Shown: positions 1-4,931 of the stretch, piece after piece
Layout of the letters: every line of letters starts with the position of its first letter
Position numbering within the stretch: position 1 is the stretch's first letter
Assembly (NCBI GenBank): GCA_947177645.1
Contig: CAMWVJ010000100.1
Span: 1 to 5,645 of the forward strand
Direction of reading: 5' to 3'
Length of the DNA: 5,645 nt
Source of the DNA: an uncultured Desulfovibrio sp.
GTDB lineage: Bacteria; Desulfobacterota; Desulfovibrionia; Desulfovibrionales; Desulfovibrionaceae
Program-made: the position numbers and the translations under genes
The notes under the pieces: generated by a model
Databases searched by the model: none
What the model saw: the letters and a program-made list of their open reading frames with translations, nothing else
What the model was told of the DNA's origin: nothing

Positions 1-362
1 ACCTGTTCGGCGGACATCTCCTTGCCGTCCAGGCTGGCGCAGCGCAGGCTGAACAGCTTGCTCTGCTTGGCGAAGTCGCTCAACGCCTTGGCCACCGCCA
101 CAGGGTCGTCGAACCCGAGGGCCACGCCGCAGTTCTCATGGAACTTGTCCTTGATGGCGTCGTGCTTGCCGCCGGTAAGAGCGATGCGAGCCAGGGTGTT
201 CTTGACGACGTGGTATTCGCCGCCGGCGCCGCGCAGGCGCACCCGAAGGTTCGTCAGCTCTTCCACCGACATGCCCTTGAAGTCCGTGAGCGCCGCAAAG
301 GAGGAGGCATCAGCGCGAGACTTGATGTCCTCGATGATTACGGCTTTTTCAGACCTGTTCAC
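1..362 (-). CDS. rplJ: 50S ribosomal protein L10, 3' end cut by the window edge
   Basis: L10 is the base of the ribosomal stalk: it binds 23S rRNA in the GTPase centre and carries the L7/L12 dimers that recruit elongation factors. The visible 120 complete codons are the N-terminal rRNA-binding domain. It begins [14 protein letters not shown] and contains family blocks [13 protein letters not shown] (about 28-40) and [13 protein letters not shown] (about 50-62), typical of L10 (full length usually near 170 residues). The start is GTG at 362-360, chosen because GAGAGG lies 6 bases upstream and no better-placed ATG precedes the homologous N-terminus. rplL would be expected just beyond the left edge. 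Translation is probably controlled by the leader at 391-470. Identity is secure; the C-terminal L12-binding helix cannot be seen. Confidence 0.95.
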   Translation of the reverse strand, partial: MNRSEKAVIIEDIKSRADASSFAALTDFKGMSVEELTNLRVRLRGAGGEYHVVKNTLARIALTGGKHDAIKDKFHENCGVALGFDDPVAVAKALSDFAKQSKLFSLRCASLDGKEMSAEQ

Positions 363-390
363 GTGATACCTCTCACGTCAGGGGTGCCAG

Positions 391-470
391 GTGGAATGCC
401 GAGCCAAAGAGAAGTCTGGGCAGGAAATTGAGGGCAAGCCCGCCTGCCGTCTTCGACCCGTATTCCGTTT
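391..470 (-). promoter_or_regulatory. Probable L10 leader (autoregulatory mRNA element upstream of rplJ)
   Basis: On the minus strand, GAAGACGGCAGG (454-443) is followed by CCTGCCCAGAC (424-414). GGCAGG and CCTGCC form a perfect 6-bp stem flanked by purine-rich AAGAC and AGAC. This resembles the known L10 leader family (AAGACAGCAGG...CCUGCCGAGG), where the L10-L12 complex binds a kink-turn-like element mimicking its 23S site and represses rplJL. A second stem, GGAAT (466-462) with ATTCC (397-393), encloses the core, and GGGC-TT-GCCC (441-432) forms an inner hairpin. The element lies 30-100 bases upstream of the rplJ GTG, as expected. Exact borders are my estimate. Confidence 0.68.
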
Positions 471-530
471 CCTCTGCCAGTGGTTGCGATGCAACCCTTG
501 AAGGCGCGCCCGGCGCTGTGGCCCGGCTAC

Positions 531-549
531 GCGCGGGGCAAGCCCGCGC
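531..549 (-). other. Hairpin immediately after the rplA stop
   Basis: The transcript can fold a 7-bp stem, GCGCGGG with CCCGCGC, around a 5-base loop, starting one base past the rplA stop codon. No U-tract follows, so it does not look like an intrinsic terminator. It may protect the rplKA 3' end or mark a processing site. It lies at the 5' end of the spacer that carries the L10 leader. Confidence 0.5.
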
Positions 550-550
550 C

Positions 551-1258
551 CTAGCCTTCAAGAAATTTCTTCACCTGGGGCATGTCCACCTTGAGGCCAG
601 GCCCCATGGTGGTGGAAATGGCCATGGACTGCATGTAGTTGCCCTTGGCGGCGGACGGCTTCAGGCGATTGACCGCCTCAAGCAGGGCCTTGAGGTTGCC
701 AAGCACCTTCTCCGGCCCGAAGGAGACCTTGCCGAGCGGCGCATGCAGCACGCCCGCCTTGTCCACCTTGAAGTCCACGCGGCCGGCCTTGAGCTCGTTG
801 ACGGCCTTGGCCACATCGAAGGTGACGGAACCCGTCTTGGCATTGGGCATGAGCCCGCGGGGGCCCAGCACGCGGCCGATCTGGCCCACCAGCGCCATGA
901 CATCCGGGGTGGCCACGGCCGCGTCGAACTCCAGCCAGCCGTCCTTGATCTTGGCGACCAGGTCTTCGGCGCCCACGATGTCCGCGCCGGCGGCCTTGGC
1001 CTCGGCCTGCTTCTCGCCCTTGCAGAACACGGCGACGCGCACCGTCTTGCCAAGGCCGTGCGGCAGGGTCACGGCGCCGCGCACCATCTGGTCGGAATAC
1101 TTGGGGTCGACGCCGAGGCGCAGGGCCACGTCCACCGTTTCGTCAAACTTGGCGAAGGAGGCGTCCAGGGATTTCGCCACCGCGTCCTCGACGCTGTAGC
1201 GCTCCTGCACGTCACAGGCTTCCACCGCCTTCCGAAAATTCTTGCCATGCTTGGGCAT
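551..1258 (-). CDS. rplA: 50S ribosomal protein L1
   Basis: L1 (235 residues, the usual length) forms the mobile L1 stalk that moves deacylated tRNA out of the E site. In many bacteria it also represses its own operon by binding mRNA. The family signature is clear: [19 protein letters not shown] at about 128-146, preceded by a Rossmann-like insert domain with [18 protein letters not shown] (about 76-93). The C-terminal domain I block [20 protein letters not shown] spans about 206-225. ATG at 1258-1256 is chosen because AAAGGA sits 7 bases upstream and the N-terminus KHGKNFRKA matches the family. It follows rplK on the same strand after an unusually long 135-base spacer. Stop is TAG at 553-551. 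No anomalies are visible in the protein. Confidence 0.97.
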   Translation of the reverse strand: MPKHGKNFRKAVEACDVQERYSVEDAVAKSLDASFAKFDETVDVALRLGVDPKYSDQMVRGAVTLPHGLGKTVRVAVFCKGEKQAEAKAAGADIVGAEDLVAKIKDGWLEFDAAVATPDVMALVGQIGRVLGPRGLMPNAKTGSVTFDVAKAVNELKAGRVDFKVDKAGVLHAPLGKVSFGPEKVLGNLKALLEAVNRLKPSAAKGNYMQSMAISTTMGPGLKVDMPQVKKFLEG

Positions 1259-1393
1259 GTCTCGATCCTTTGCTTATCTCCTGCCGCAGCCGGAACTGGG
1301 TCGGCCAGGGCAGTACAAGTGATGGCGATACAGGGCGTCGGCCCCGCGTTGCGAAGGCGGAGAGCCGGCCGCCGTCGGTACGGCGAAAGGCGC
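1259..1393 (-). other. Long rplK-rplA spacer with small hairpins
   Basis: rplK and rplA are often only a few bases apart, but here 135 bases separate them. The transcript can form GCCGT-ACCG-ACGGC (1384-1371) and a GGGC-CGAC-GCCC hairpin further on. No ORF on the minus strand is plausible, and there is no intrinsic terminator. I could not recognise a convincing L1-binding mimic or a promoter. The only element assigned with confidence is the rplA ribosome-binding site, AAAGGA, at the 3' end. Confidence 0.5.
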
Positions 1394-1816
1394 CTACTTC
1401 ACGTCGATGCCCATGCTCCGGGCGGTGCCCGCGATGGACTTCACGGCCGCCTCAAGGCTCGCCGCATTGAGATCCGGCAGCTTGAGCTTGGCGATCTCTT
1501 CCACCTGGGCGTGGGTGAGGCTGCCCACCTTGTTGCGGTTGGGCTCGCCGGAGCCTTTCTCGATCTTGGCCGCCTTCATGATCAGCACCGCCGCGGGCGG
1601 CGTCTTGGTGATGAAGGTGAAGGAACGGTCGGCATAGACGGTGATGACCACAGGGATGATCATCCCCTTCTGGTCCTGGGTGCGGGCATTGAATTCCTTG
1701 CAGAAGCCCATGATGTTCAGGCCGTGCTGGCCCAGGGCCGGGCCCACCGGCGGCGACGGGTTGGCGGCGCCGGCAGGGATCTGCAACTTGATCTTGGCAA
1801 CTTCTTTCTTGGCCAT
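1394..1816 (-). CDS. rplK: 50S ribosomal protein L11
   Basis: L11 (140 residues, normal length) binds helices 43/44 of 23S rRNA next to the L10 stalk base. It takes part in factor-dependent GTP hydrolysis and, in many bacteria, in the stringent response through RelA. The N-terminal domain contains the proline-rich thiostrepton-site block [19 protein letters not shown] (about 14-32). The RNA-binding C-terminal domain ends with the signature [13 protein letters not shown] (about 128-140). ATG at 1816-1814 is supported by AAGGA 8 bases upstream and by the canonical start [16 protein letters not shown]. It lies 60 bases downstream of nusG. That spacer contains a GC palindrome (1839-1860) but no terminator, so cotranscription with nusG is likely. 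Confidence 0.97.
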   Translation of the reverse strand: MAKKEVAKIKLQIPAGAANPSPPVGPALGQHGLNIMGFCKEFNARTQDQKGMIIPVVITVYADRSFTFITKTPPAAVLIMKAAKIEKGSGEPNRNKVGSLTHAQVEEIAKLKLPDLNAASLEAAVKSIAGTARSMGIDVK

Positions 1817-1876
1817 TTCTCACATCCTTCATCATGAGGCGCGCCCGTGAGGACGCGCGCGGGAGGCCCCGGGCCC

Positions 1877-2506
1877 TTAGCCCTTGGAGACCTGCCCGAA
1901 ATCCAGCTCGACAGGGGTCTGGCGCCCGAAGATGGACACCGAGACGCGCAGCTTGCCCTTGTCGTGGTTCACTTCCTCAACCACACCATTGAAGCCGTCA
2001 AAAGGCCCTTCAATGACGCGCACATCATCGCCGACCTCAAAGTTGAACTTGGGCCGGGGCGTCTCCTGGCGCATCTCCATGAGCTTGAGGATGCGTTCGG
2101 CCTCGCCGTCGCGCATGGGCGCGGGGCGGTTCTTGCCGCCCACGAAGCCCGTGACCTTGGGGATGGACTGCACGAGATGCCAGGAAAGGTCGGTCATGAC
2201 CATGCGCACCATGATATAGCCGGGATAGAACTTGCGCGTGGTCGTGCGGGATTTTTCGCCGTGGCGGGAAGGCTCCTGCACCTTTTCGGTGGGCACCACC
2301 ACTTCTTCGATGAGGCCCTGGTCCTGGCCGGTGCGCTGCATTTCGGCAATGGTCTTCTGCACACGCTGCTCAAAGCCCGAGTAGGTGTGCACGATGTACC
2401 AGCGCGCCCTTTTGCCGGCGGGCGTATCGGGAGCCGCCGTTTCCGGGTTTGCGGCCGCGGGCGCGGCCACCCCCTCGGGGGCGGTATCTGCAACGGAGTC
2501 GTTCAT
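1877..2506 (-). CDS. nusG: Transcription termination/antitermination factor NusG
   Basis: NusG binds the RNA polymerase clamp to suppress pausing, recruits Rho, and can link polymerase to ribosomal S10. The protein has 209 residues. The NGN domain begins at ARWYIVHTYSGFEQRVQ (about 34-50) and includes RKFYPGYIMVRM (91-102) and the block VTGFVGGKNRPAPM (118-131). The KOW domain follows, FEVGDDVRVIEGPFDGFNGVVEEVN (about 156-180). Residues 1-33 are an extra Ala/Pro-rich, probably disordered extension absent from short NusGs such as that of E. coli. ATG at 2506-2504 is chosen because AAGG overlaps the secE stop 5 bases upstream. The open frame continues further upstream but only over secE codons in another frame. 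The 8-base gap to secE implies translational coupling. Confidence 0.96.
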   Translation of the reverse strand: MNDSVADTAPEGVAAPAAANPETAAPDTPAGKRARWYIVHTYSGFEQRVQKTIAEMQRTGQDQGLIEEVVVPTEKVQEPSRHGEKSRTTTRKFYPGYIMVRMVMTDLSWHLVQSIPKVTGFVGGKNRPAPMRDGEAERILKLMEMRQETPRPKFNFEVGDDVRVIEGPFDGFNGVVEEVNHDKGKLRVSVSIFGRQTPVELDFGQVSKG

Positions 2507-2514
2507 AGCGGCCT

Positions 2515-2754
2515 TCAGGACAGTATGGTCTTGATCAGGCTTGAGAGACCGAGGTCTATCAGGCCCAGAATGACGGCCATGACGGCCACGAAGCCCAGCA
2601 CGGCGAGGGTCGCCTTGCGCGTCTCCTTGAGCGTGGGCCAGGTGACCTTGCGCAGTTCGGCCTTGGAGGCTTCCACATAGCGGATGAAGCGCGTGATGGG
2701 ATTCGGCGCCGATTCGGCCCTGTCGTCCGCGGCCTGCGCCTGTTTCTTTGCCAT
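2515..2754 (-). CDS. secE: Preprotein translocase subunit SecE
   Basis: SecE is the essential clamp subunit of the SecYEG channel in the inner membrane. The 79-residue product is the short single-span form: a charged, hydrophilic N-terminus, then the conserved amphipathic segment FIRYVEASKAELRKVTWPT (about 23-41), containing the hallmark KVTWP. One transmembrane helix follows, about 49-73 (TLAVLGFVAVMAVILGLIDLGLSSL). ATG at 2754 (MAKKQ) is preferred because GGGA lies 8 bases upstream. An in-frame ATG at 2763 (MHAMAKK) would add three residues but has no well-spaced ribosome-binding site. It sits directly downstream of tRNA-Trp and 8 bases upstream of nusG, the standard secE-nusG pair. Confidence 0.93.
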   Translation of the reverse strand: MAKKQAQAADDRAESAPNPITRFIRYVEASKAELRKVTWPTLKETRKATLAVLGFVAVMAVILGLIDLGLSSLIKTILS

Positions 2755-2779
2755 AGCGTGCATCCCGGAAGATAAAAAA

Positions 2780-2856
2780 TGGCAGGGCAGGAGGGATTCG
2801 AACCCCCAACTTGCGGTTTTGGAGACCGCCGCTCTAGCCGTTAGAGCTACTGCCCT
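2780..2856 (-). tRNA. tRNA-Trp (anticodon CCA)
   Basis: A full cloverleaf is visible: acceptor AGGGCAG/CTGCCCT, D-stem GCTC/GAGC, anticodon stem GCGGT/ACCGC with loop CTCCAAA, and T-loop TTCGAAT in a GGGGG/CCCTC stem that includes one G-U pair. The discriminator is G and CCA is encoded. The anticodon CCA (2822-2820) reads UGG. It lies between rpmG and secE on the same strand, so it is probably cut from a mixed mRNA/tRNA transcript. A run of six Ts follows CCA directly. Confidence 0.97.
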
Positions 2857-2861
2857 GCGCG

Positions 2862-2894
2862 CCGCCGGGAGAGGGAACCCCCCTCCCCCGGCGG
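2862..2894 (-). other. Strong 14-bp hairpin between rpmG and tRNA-Trp
   Basis: The transcript folds CCGCCGGGGGAGGG (2894-2881) against CCCTCTCCCGGCGG (2875-2862) with loop GGGTT. Thirteen Watson-Crick pairs and one G-U pair form on the minus strand; on the plus strand the same position would be an A-C mismatch. No U-tract follows, because tRNA-Trp starts 5 bases later. It therefore reads as a processing or stabilising hairpin rather than a standard terminator. Confidence 0.75.
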
Positions 2895-2901
2895 AAAGTG
2901 A

Positions 2902-3051
2902 CTACCTGGTTTCGCGATGCACCGTGTGCTTCTTGTCCCAGGGGCAATACTTTTTCATTTCCAGACGCCCGGTGGTGTTCTTCTTGTTCTTCCGGGTGCT
3001 GTAGTTGCGCCGCTTGCACTCGGTGCAAGCCAGGATGACGTTGACTCTCAT
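2902..3051 (-). CDS. rpmG: 50S ribosomal protein L33
   Basis: L33 is a small 50S protein near the E site. The 49-residue product begins [25 protein letters not shown] and ends [17 protein letters not shown], standard for the family. It has the first zinc-ribbon pair CTEC (C9, C12), but the second knuckle is C36-P-W-D39 rather than CxxC, so one cysteine ligand is replaced by aspartate. The start ATG at 3051-3049 lies only 4 bases after the tuf stop. The upstream ribosome-binding sequence is weak, so translation probably depends on ribosomes finishing tuf. A strong hairpin and tRNA-Trp follow downstream. Confidence 0.95.
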   Translation of the reverse strand: MRVNVILACTECKRRNYSTRKNKKNTTGRLEMKKYCPWDKKHTVHRETR

Positions 3052-3055
3052 GGCC

Positions 3056-4249
3056 CTACTCGAGGATCTCGGTGCCGACGCCGGAACCAACCGTGCGGCC
3101 GCCTTCGCGGATGGCGAAGCGCAGGCCCACTTCCATGGCGATGGGCGCGATGAGCTCGACGATGAACTGCGAGTTGTCGCCGGGCATGACCATTTCCACG
3201 CCCTCGGGCAGGTCGATGACGCCGGTGATGTCCGTGGTACGGAAGTAGAACTGCGGACGGTAGCCGGAGAAGAACGGCGTGTGGCGGCCGCCTTCCTCCT
3301 TGGAGAGGACATACACTTCGGCCTTGAACTTCTTGTGCGGCGTGATGGACTTGGGCGCCGCGAGCACCTGGCCGCGCTCCACCTCGTCACGCTTGGTGCC
3401 CCCCAGGAGCACGCCGATGTTGTCGCCGGCCTGGCCCTGGTCGAGCAGCTTGCGGAACATTTCCACGCCCGTGCAGGTGGTCTTCTGGGTGGGCTTGATA
3501 CCCACGATCTCCACTTCGTCGCCCACCTTGATGACGCCGCGCTCCACACGGCCGGTCACCACGGTGCCGCGGCCGGAGATGGAGAACACGTCTTCGATGG
3601 GCATGAGGAAGGGCTTGTCGATGTCGCGCACCGGGTCAGGAATGAAGGAGTCGCAGGCCTCGAGCAGCTCGTCCACGCACTTGGCGGCCGGGTCGTCGGC
3701 CTTGTCGCACTCCAGCGCCTTGAGGGCGGAGCCGCGGATGACCGGCACTTCGTCGCCGGGGAAGTCGTACTGGGAGAGCAGTTCGCGCACTTCCAGCTCG
3801 ACGAGTTCAAGCAGCTCCTCATCGTCCACGAGGTCGCACTTGTTGAGGAAGACCACGAGCTGCGGCACGCCCACCTGGCGGGCGAGCAGGATGTGCTCAC
3901 GGGTCTGCGGCATGGGGCCGTCGGTGGCGGCCACCACGAGGATGCCGCCGTCCATCTGGGCGGCGCCGGTGATCATGTTCTTGATGTAGTCGGCGTGGCC
4001 GGGGCAGTCCACATGGGCGTAATGGCGCTTGGGCGTCTCGTATTCCACGTGGGCCGTGGCGATGGTGATGCCGCGTTCCTTTTCTTCGGGGGCCTTGTCG
4101 ATCTCGTCATACGAGACGAAGCTGCCCTCGCCCTTGAGGCCGGCGATCTTGGTGATGGCCGCGGTGAGGGTGGTCTTGCCGTGGTCGATGTGGCCGATGG
4201 TGCCGATGTTGACATGCGGCTTCTTGCGTTCGTATTTCGCTTTGCCCAT
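3056..4249 (-). CDS. tuf: Elongation factor Tu
   Basis: EF-Tu is the GTPase that brings aminoacyl-tRNA to the ribosomal A site. The 397-residue protein has all G motifs: GHIDHGKT (19-26), RGITI with Thr62, DCPGH (81-85) with catalytic His85, NKCD (136-139) and SAL (174-176). Domain 2 carries [13 protein letters not shown], and domain 3 runs through [23 protein letters not shown] to [20 protein letters not shown] at 4249-4247 is supported by GGGAG 7 bases upstream. The frame stays open farther upstream, but that part crosses the tRNA-Gly gene and is not coding. It follows three tRNA genes in the tRNA-tufB arrangement and ends 4 bases before rpmG. No unusual substitutions were noticed in the active site. 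Confidence 0.98.
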   Translation of the reverse strand: MGKAKYERKKPHVNIGTIGHIDHGKTTLTAAITKIAGLKGEGSFVSYDEIDKAPEEKERGITIATAHVEYETPKRHYAHVDCPGHADYIKNMITGAAQMDGGILVVAATDGPMPQTREHILLARQVGVPQLVVFLNKCDLVDDEELLELVELEVRELLSQYDFPGDEVPVIRGSALKALECDKADDPAAKCVDELLEACDSFIPDPVRDIDKPFLMPIEDVFSISGRGTVVTGRVERGVIKVGDEVEIVGIKPTQKTTCTGVEMFRKLLDQGQAGDNIGVLLGGTKRDEVERGQVLAAPKSITPHKKFKAEVYVLSKEEGGRHTPFFSGYRPQFYFRTTDITGVIDLPEGVEMVMPGDNSQFIVELIAPIAMEVGLRFAIREGGRTVGSGVGTEILE

Positions 4250-4410
4250 CTTACGTCTCCCTGGAAAAAAATTGCTGTTGCGGTTCCACTCCGCCGCTGC
4301 CCGGGGGCAGGGGCGTCTTTCGCGTAACCATGGGCGCGAGGCGCCCGAATCTTTCCCTGTTCCCAGGGAAGCGCATTGGCGGGAGTCGGTACGGGGGAAT
4401 CTTGCAGGAA
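4250..4410 (-). promoter_or_regulatory. Hairpin-rich leader between tRNA-Gly and tuf
   Basis: This 161-base spacer has no ORF. On the transcript it can form TTCCCTG-GGAA-CAGGGAA (4370-4353, 7 bp with a GNRA loop), GGGCGC-CTC-GCGCCC (4346-4332), and CTGCCC-CC-GGGCAG (4310-4297). A run of seven Ts (4271-4265) then precedes the tuf ribosome-binding site GGGAG. The first hairpins are probably involved in separating tRNA-Gly from tuf mRNA. The U-run beside the ribosome-binding site may aid ribosome docking. A weaker stem, GCGG/CCGC, 8 bases ahead of the U-run leaves attenuation possible but unproven. In E. coli a second tRNA-Thr occupies this position; none is present here. Confidence 0.55.
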
Positions 4411-4486
4411 TGGAGCGGGAAACGGGATTCGAACCCGCAACCCTCAGCTTGGAAGGCTGATGCTCTAGCCGTTGAGCTATTCCCGC
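4411..4486 (-). tRNA. tRNA-Gly (anticodon TCC)
   Basis: The cloverleaf is complete: acceptor GCGGGAA/TTCCCGC, D-stem GCTC/GAGC, anticodon stem TCAGC/GCTGA with loop CTTCCAA, T-stem GCGGG/CCCGT with loop TTCGAAT, discriminator T and encoded CCA. Anticodon TCC (4453-4451) reads GGA and GGG. It is the last tRNA before tuf, as glyT is in the E. coli tRNA-tufB operon. Confidence 0.97.
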
Positions 4487-4649
4487 ACAGTGGCGGCGCA
4501 TTTTCGCGCACCGGGGCAAAAACCCCGGCGTCCGCCGCGCCGTAGTTCCCCGACAGTCGTCCTGTCTCCTACAGCCAAGGCAGCCAGTGTATCACCCCGC
4601 ACGGCCTTTGGGGCCTTATGCGGAAGCGGGCTTCCGCGATGTGCAGGGC
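4487..4649 (-). other. tRNA-Tyr/tRNA-Gly spacer with three hairpins
   Basis: This 163-base spacer has no plausible gene. On the transcript it can form GCGGAAGC-CC-GCTTCCGC (4637-4620, 8 bp), GACAG-GACGA-CTGTC (4566-4552, 5 bp) and CCGGGG-TTTTTG-CCCCGG (4528-4511, 6 bp). In the last one the Ts lie in the loop rather than after the stem, so it is not a standard terminator on either strand. I found no convincing promoter. The hairpins are probably trimmed off when the tRNAs mature. Confidence 0.55.
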
Positions 4650-4735
4650 TGGTGGAGGGGGGTGGATTTGAACCACCGAAGTCTTACGACGACAGATTTA
4701 CAGTCTGTTCCCTTTGGCCACTCGGGAACCCCTCC
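4650..4735 (-). tRNA. tRNA-Tyr (anticodon GTA)
   Basis: This is an 86-base class II tRNA with a long variable arm. It has acceptor GGAGGGG/CCCCTCC, anticodon stem ACAGA/TCTGT with loop CTGTAAA, an extended variable arm (CGTCGTAAGACTTC), T-stem GGTGG/CCACC with loop TTCAAAT, discriminator A and encoded CCA. Anticodon GTA (4701-4699) reads UAC and UAU. It is the middle gene of the three-tRNA array upstream of tuf. Confidence 0.97.
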
Positions 4736-4746
4736 CCACAGTGCCG

Positions 4747-4767
4747 CAAAAGCCGCTCGGGCTTTTG
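4747..4767 (-). other. 8-bp hairpin in the tRNA-Thr/tRNA-Tyr spacer
   Basis: CAAAAGCC and GGCTTTTG pair perfectly around a 5-base loop within the 44-base spacer. On the transcript the stem's 3' arm ends in TTTTG and the next bases are GC-rich, so termination should be weak. Processing of the tRNA precursor is the more likely role. Confidence 0.55.
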
Positions 4768-4779
4768 TTCAGCGTCTCG

Positions 4780-4855
4780 TGGAGCTGGCGATGGGACTCG
4801 AACCCGCAACCTGCTGATTACAAATCAGCTGCTCTGCCAGTTGAGCTACGCCAGC
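4780..4855 (-). tRNA. tRNA-Thr (anticodon TGT)
   Basis: The cloverleaf has acceptor GCTGGCG/CGCCAGC, D-stem GCTC/GAGC, anticodon stem GCTGA/TCAGC with loop TTTGTAA, T-loop TTCGAGT, discriminator T and encoded CCA. Anticodon TGT (4822-4820) reads ACA and other ACN codons. The T-stem GCGGG/CCCAT is imperfect: position 49-65 is G-U and 50-64 is a C-A mismatch, leaving three Watson-Crick pairs. It is the first tRNA of the array, 76 bases after prmC. Confidence 0.95.
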
Positions 4856-4866
4856 GGCAAGTTGCT

Positions 4867-4895
4867 TTCTTAACCGCTTTCCCTTTTCTTGGCAA
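4867..4895 (-). promoter_or_regulatory. Candidate promoter for the tRNA-tuf transcript
   Basis: On the minus strand, TTGCCA (4895-4890, one mismatch to TTGACA) lies 17 bases upstream of TAAGAA (4872-4867), a poor match to TATAAT. The mature tRNA-Thr 5' end is 11 bases beyond the -10 box, leaving room for a short 5' leader. The surrounding stretch is markedly more AT-rich than the rest of the window. Position and spacing favour it, but the -10 is weak. Confidence 0.4.
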
Positions 4896-4931
4896 GCAAA
4901 AAATATCTTTTCTGCCTCAAAGATGAACGCC

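Noticed and set aside
428..1837. Long plus-strand open frame (469 codons) opposite rplA and rplK
   Set aside because: It is antisense to two certain ribosomal protein genes, has His/Gly/Ala-rich composition with no recognisable domain, and is explained by GC-rich codon use on the other strand.
1817..1876. GCGCGC palindrome between nusG and rplK as a terminator
   Set aside because: It has a large loop and no T-tract, and the neighbouring genes are normally cotranscribed.
2507..2809. Upstream in-frame extension of nusG
   Set aside because: It overlaps secE and tRNA-Trp in another frame, and the translated part has no NusG similarity.
3005..4327. Long plus-strand open frame (440 codons) opposite tuf
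   Set aside because: It mirrors the tuf gene and is a well-known kind of antisense artefact in GC-rich EF-Tu genes; no domain or credible start context was seen.
4250..4519. Upstream in-frame extension of tuf
   Set aside because: It would run through the tRNA-Gly gene, and homologous EF-Tu begins at the ATG at 4249 behind a good ribosome-binding site.
4511..4528. CCGGGG/CCCCGG hairpin as an intrinsic terminator
   Set aside because: The A/T run is in the loop, with no T-tract after the stem on either strand.
4487..4649. Promoter for tRNA-Gly/tuf (TACACT-like -10)
   Set aside because: No acceptable -35 hexamer at 16-18 bases; the match is no better than chance.
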